Source: Negativicutes bacterium
GTDB taxonomy: Bacteria > Bacillota > Negativicutes > JAGOZY01
Reading direction: 5' to 3'
Length of the DNA stretch: 8,121 bases
NCBI GenBank assembly: GCA_018058445.1
Contig: JAGOZY010000033.1
Coordinates: forward strand, 1 to 8,121
Below are positions 7,360 through 8,121 of the stretch, in pieces. A program made the position numbers and the translations under genes. How positions within the stretch are numbered: position 1 is the stretch's first letter; each line of letters starts with the position of its first letter. The notes beneath the pieces were generated by a model. The model saw only the letters and a program-made list of their open reading frames with translations, had not been told where the DNA came from and did no database searches.

Positions 7360-8121
7360 TTAAAGGGATTCAATTCGCTGCATTACATCTAAAATGACTT
7401 GATCAACTCGAGAATCAATTCCTCGTTGAGTACCAATTTTTTGATGAGCGTGCATGACTGTTGTATGATCGCGCCCGCCAAAAAACTCTCCAATCCGTGG
7501 AAAAGAGCTGTCGGTTAGTTCTCGGCTAAGATACATAGCCACTTGTCTTGCAAAGGCTAATTGTTGGGTTTTCTTTTTCGAAGTAAGATCTTCTTTTTTT
7601 AGATGAAAGTATTCGGCGCTGATTTGCTGAATTTTTTCGATAGTTAGCGGAGTGAGTCTATTTTCTGGAAAAAGTTCACCTAGCGCTCTCGTTGCAAGTT
7701 CGATCGTAACAGGCTCTCCTTTTACAGAAGCATAAACGATAACCCGAGTAAGAGCTCCTTCAAGTTCTCGAATATTGGTGGTAATTCGGCTAGCGATAAG
7801 GGCCATAACATCGTCGGGGACATCATTATATTTATCAGTCATCGCTTTTTTTCGAAGAATCGCGATTCGGGTTTCAAAATCGGGGGGTTGAATATCGACT
7901 GTAAGCCCGCCTTCAAAGCGACTTCTAAGCCGTTCTTCGAGGGAAGAAATTTCTTTGGGTGGTCGATCACTAGAGATAACGATATGTTTATTGGCTTGAT
8001 GGAGAGAATTAAAGGTATGGAAAAATTCTTCTTGAGTTCGGTCTTTATTGGAGAGGAACTGAATATCGTCGACCATCAAAACATCGACAGATCGATATTT
8101 TGCCCGAAAGGCTTCAGTTGT
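7360..8121 (-). CDS. dnaA: Chromosomal replication initiator DnaA (C-terminal 253 codons; 5' part outside window)
   Basis: AAA+ initiator that binds DnaA boxes, melts oriC and recruits helicase. The frame is open to the window edge (8121) and begins TTEAFRAKYRSVDVL, so the N-terminal domains and Walker A are cut off by the edge, not by mutation. Fragment residues seen: Walker B VLMVDD at 14-19, sensor 1 IVISSDRPP, the box VII arginine region ERLRSRFEGGL, sensor 2 NIRELEGALTRV, and the domain IV DNA-binding signature GGRDHTTVMHAHQKI near the end, which reads the nonamer boxes. The fragment is a little over half of a typical DnaA of about 450 aa. The stop (TAA, 7362-7360) is followed at once by a terminator and then by the DnaA-box cluster. 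Confidence 0.98.
   Translation of the reverse strand, partial: TTEAFRAKYRSVDVLMVDDIQFLSNKDRTQEEFFHTFNSLHQANKHIVISSDRPPKEISSLEERLRSRFEGGLTVDIQPPDFETRIAILRKKAMTDKYNDVPDDVMALIASRITTNIRELEGALTRVIVYASVKGEPVTIELATRALGELFPENRLTPLTIEKIQQISAEYFHLKKEDLTSKKKTQQLAFARQVAMYLSRELTDSSFPRIGEFFGGRDHTTVMHAHQKIGTQRGIDSRVDQVILDVMQRIESL

Overview
The window is the origin-proximal replication gene cluster of a moderately AT-rich bacterium, most likely a Bacillota (Firmicutes) member. I infer this from the order dnaA, oriC, dnaN, recF, DUF721 gene, remB, gyrB, from a short GyrB (639 aa) without the insert of enterobacterial GyrB, and from a RemB/DUF370 gene just upstream of gyrB. A DUF721 (DciA-type) gene between recF and gyrB is unlike Bacillus. 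It suggests a deeper-branching class such as Negativicutes or a Peptococcaceae-like Clostridia, but I cannot name a genus. Every gene lies on the minus strand, so transcription runs from high to low coordinates, away from the origin and with the fork.

Layout in gene order. 8121-7360: the last 253 codons of dnaA (5' part beyond the window edge), followed by an intrinsic terminator at 7327-7355. 7359-6974: a 386-nt non-coding region that looks like the downstream half of oriC. It holds one perfect DnaA box, four one-mismatch boxes, a GC cluster followed by three DnaA-trio triplets, and then an almost pure A+T stretch, all in the polarity used by Bacillus subtilis. 6973-5858: dnaN. 5817-4729: recF; the small S4-domain gene often found between dnaN and recF is absent. 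4739-3546: a 397-aa DUF721/DciA-like protein whose start overlaps the end of recF and whose 3' end overlaps remB by 83 nt. 3628-3419: remB. An extended -10 promoter at 3355-3363 precedes gyrB (3317-1398), which ends in a strong terminator (1358-1391). gyrA does not follow. Instead there is an M20-family amidohydrolase gene (1301-99) with its own terminator (61-96). The outermost 60 bases have no assignable gene.

The genes form one replication module. DnaA melts oriC, the DciA-like protein is the expected loader of the DnaB helicase, DnaN is the sliding clamp, RecF acts at stalled forks, and GyrB is half of the gyrase that relieves supercoiling ahead of forks. The most unusual item is the DciA-like protein. 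Behind its N-terminal DUF721 domain it carries a four-cysteine zinc-ribbon-like motif and two tandem, helix-turn-helix-like repeats that align at an exact 90-residue offset. The second clear signal is the complete box / GC cluster / trio / AT-rich unwinding module in oriC.
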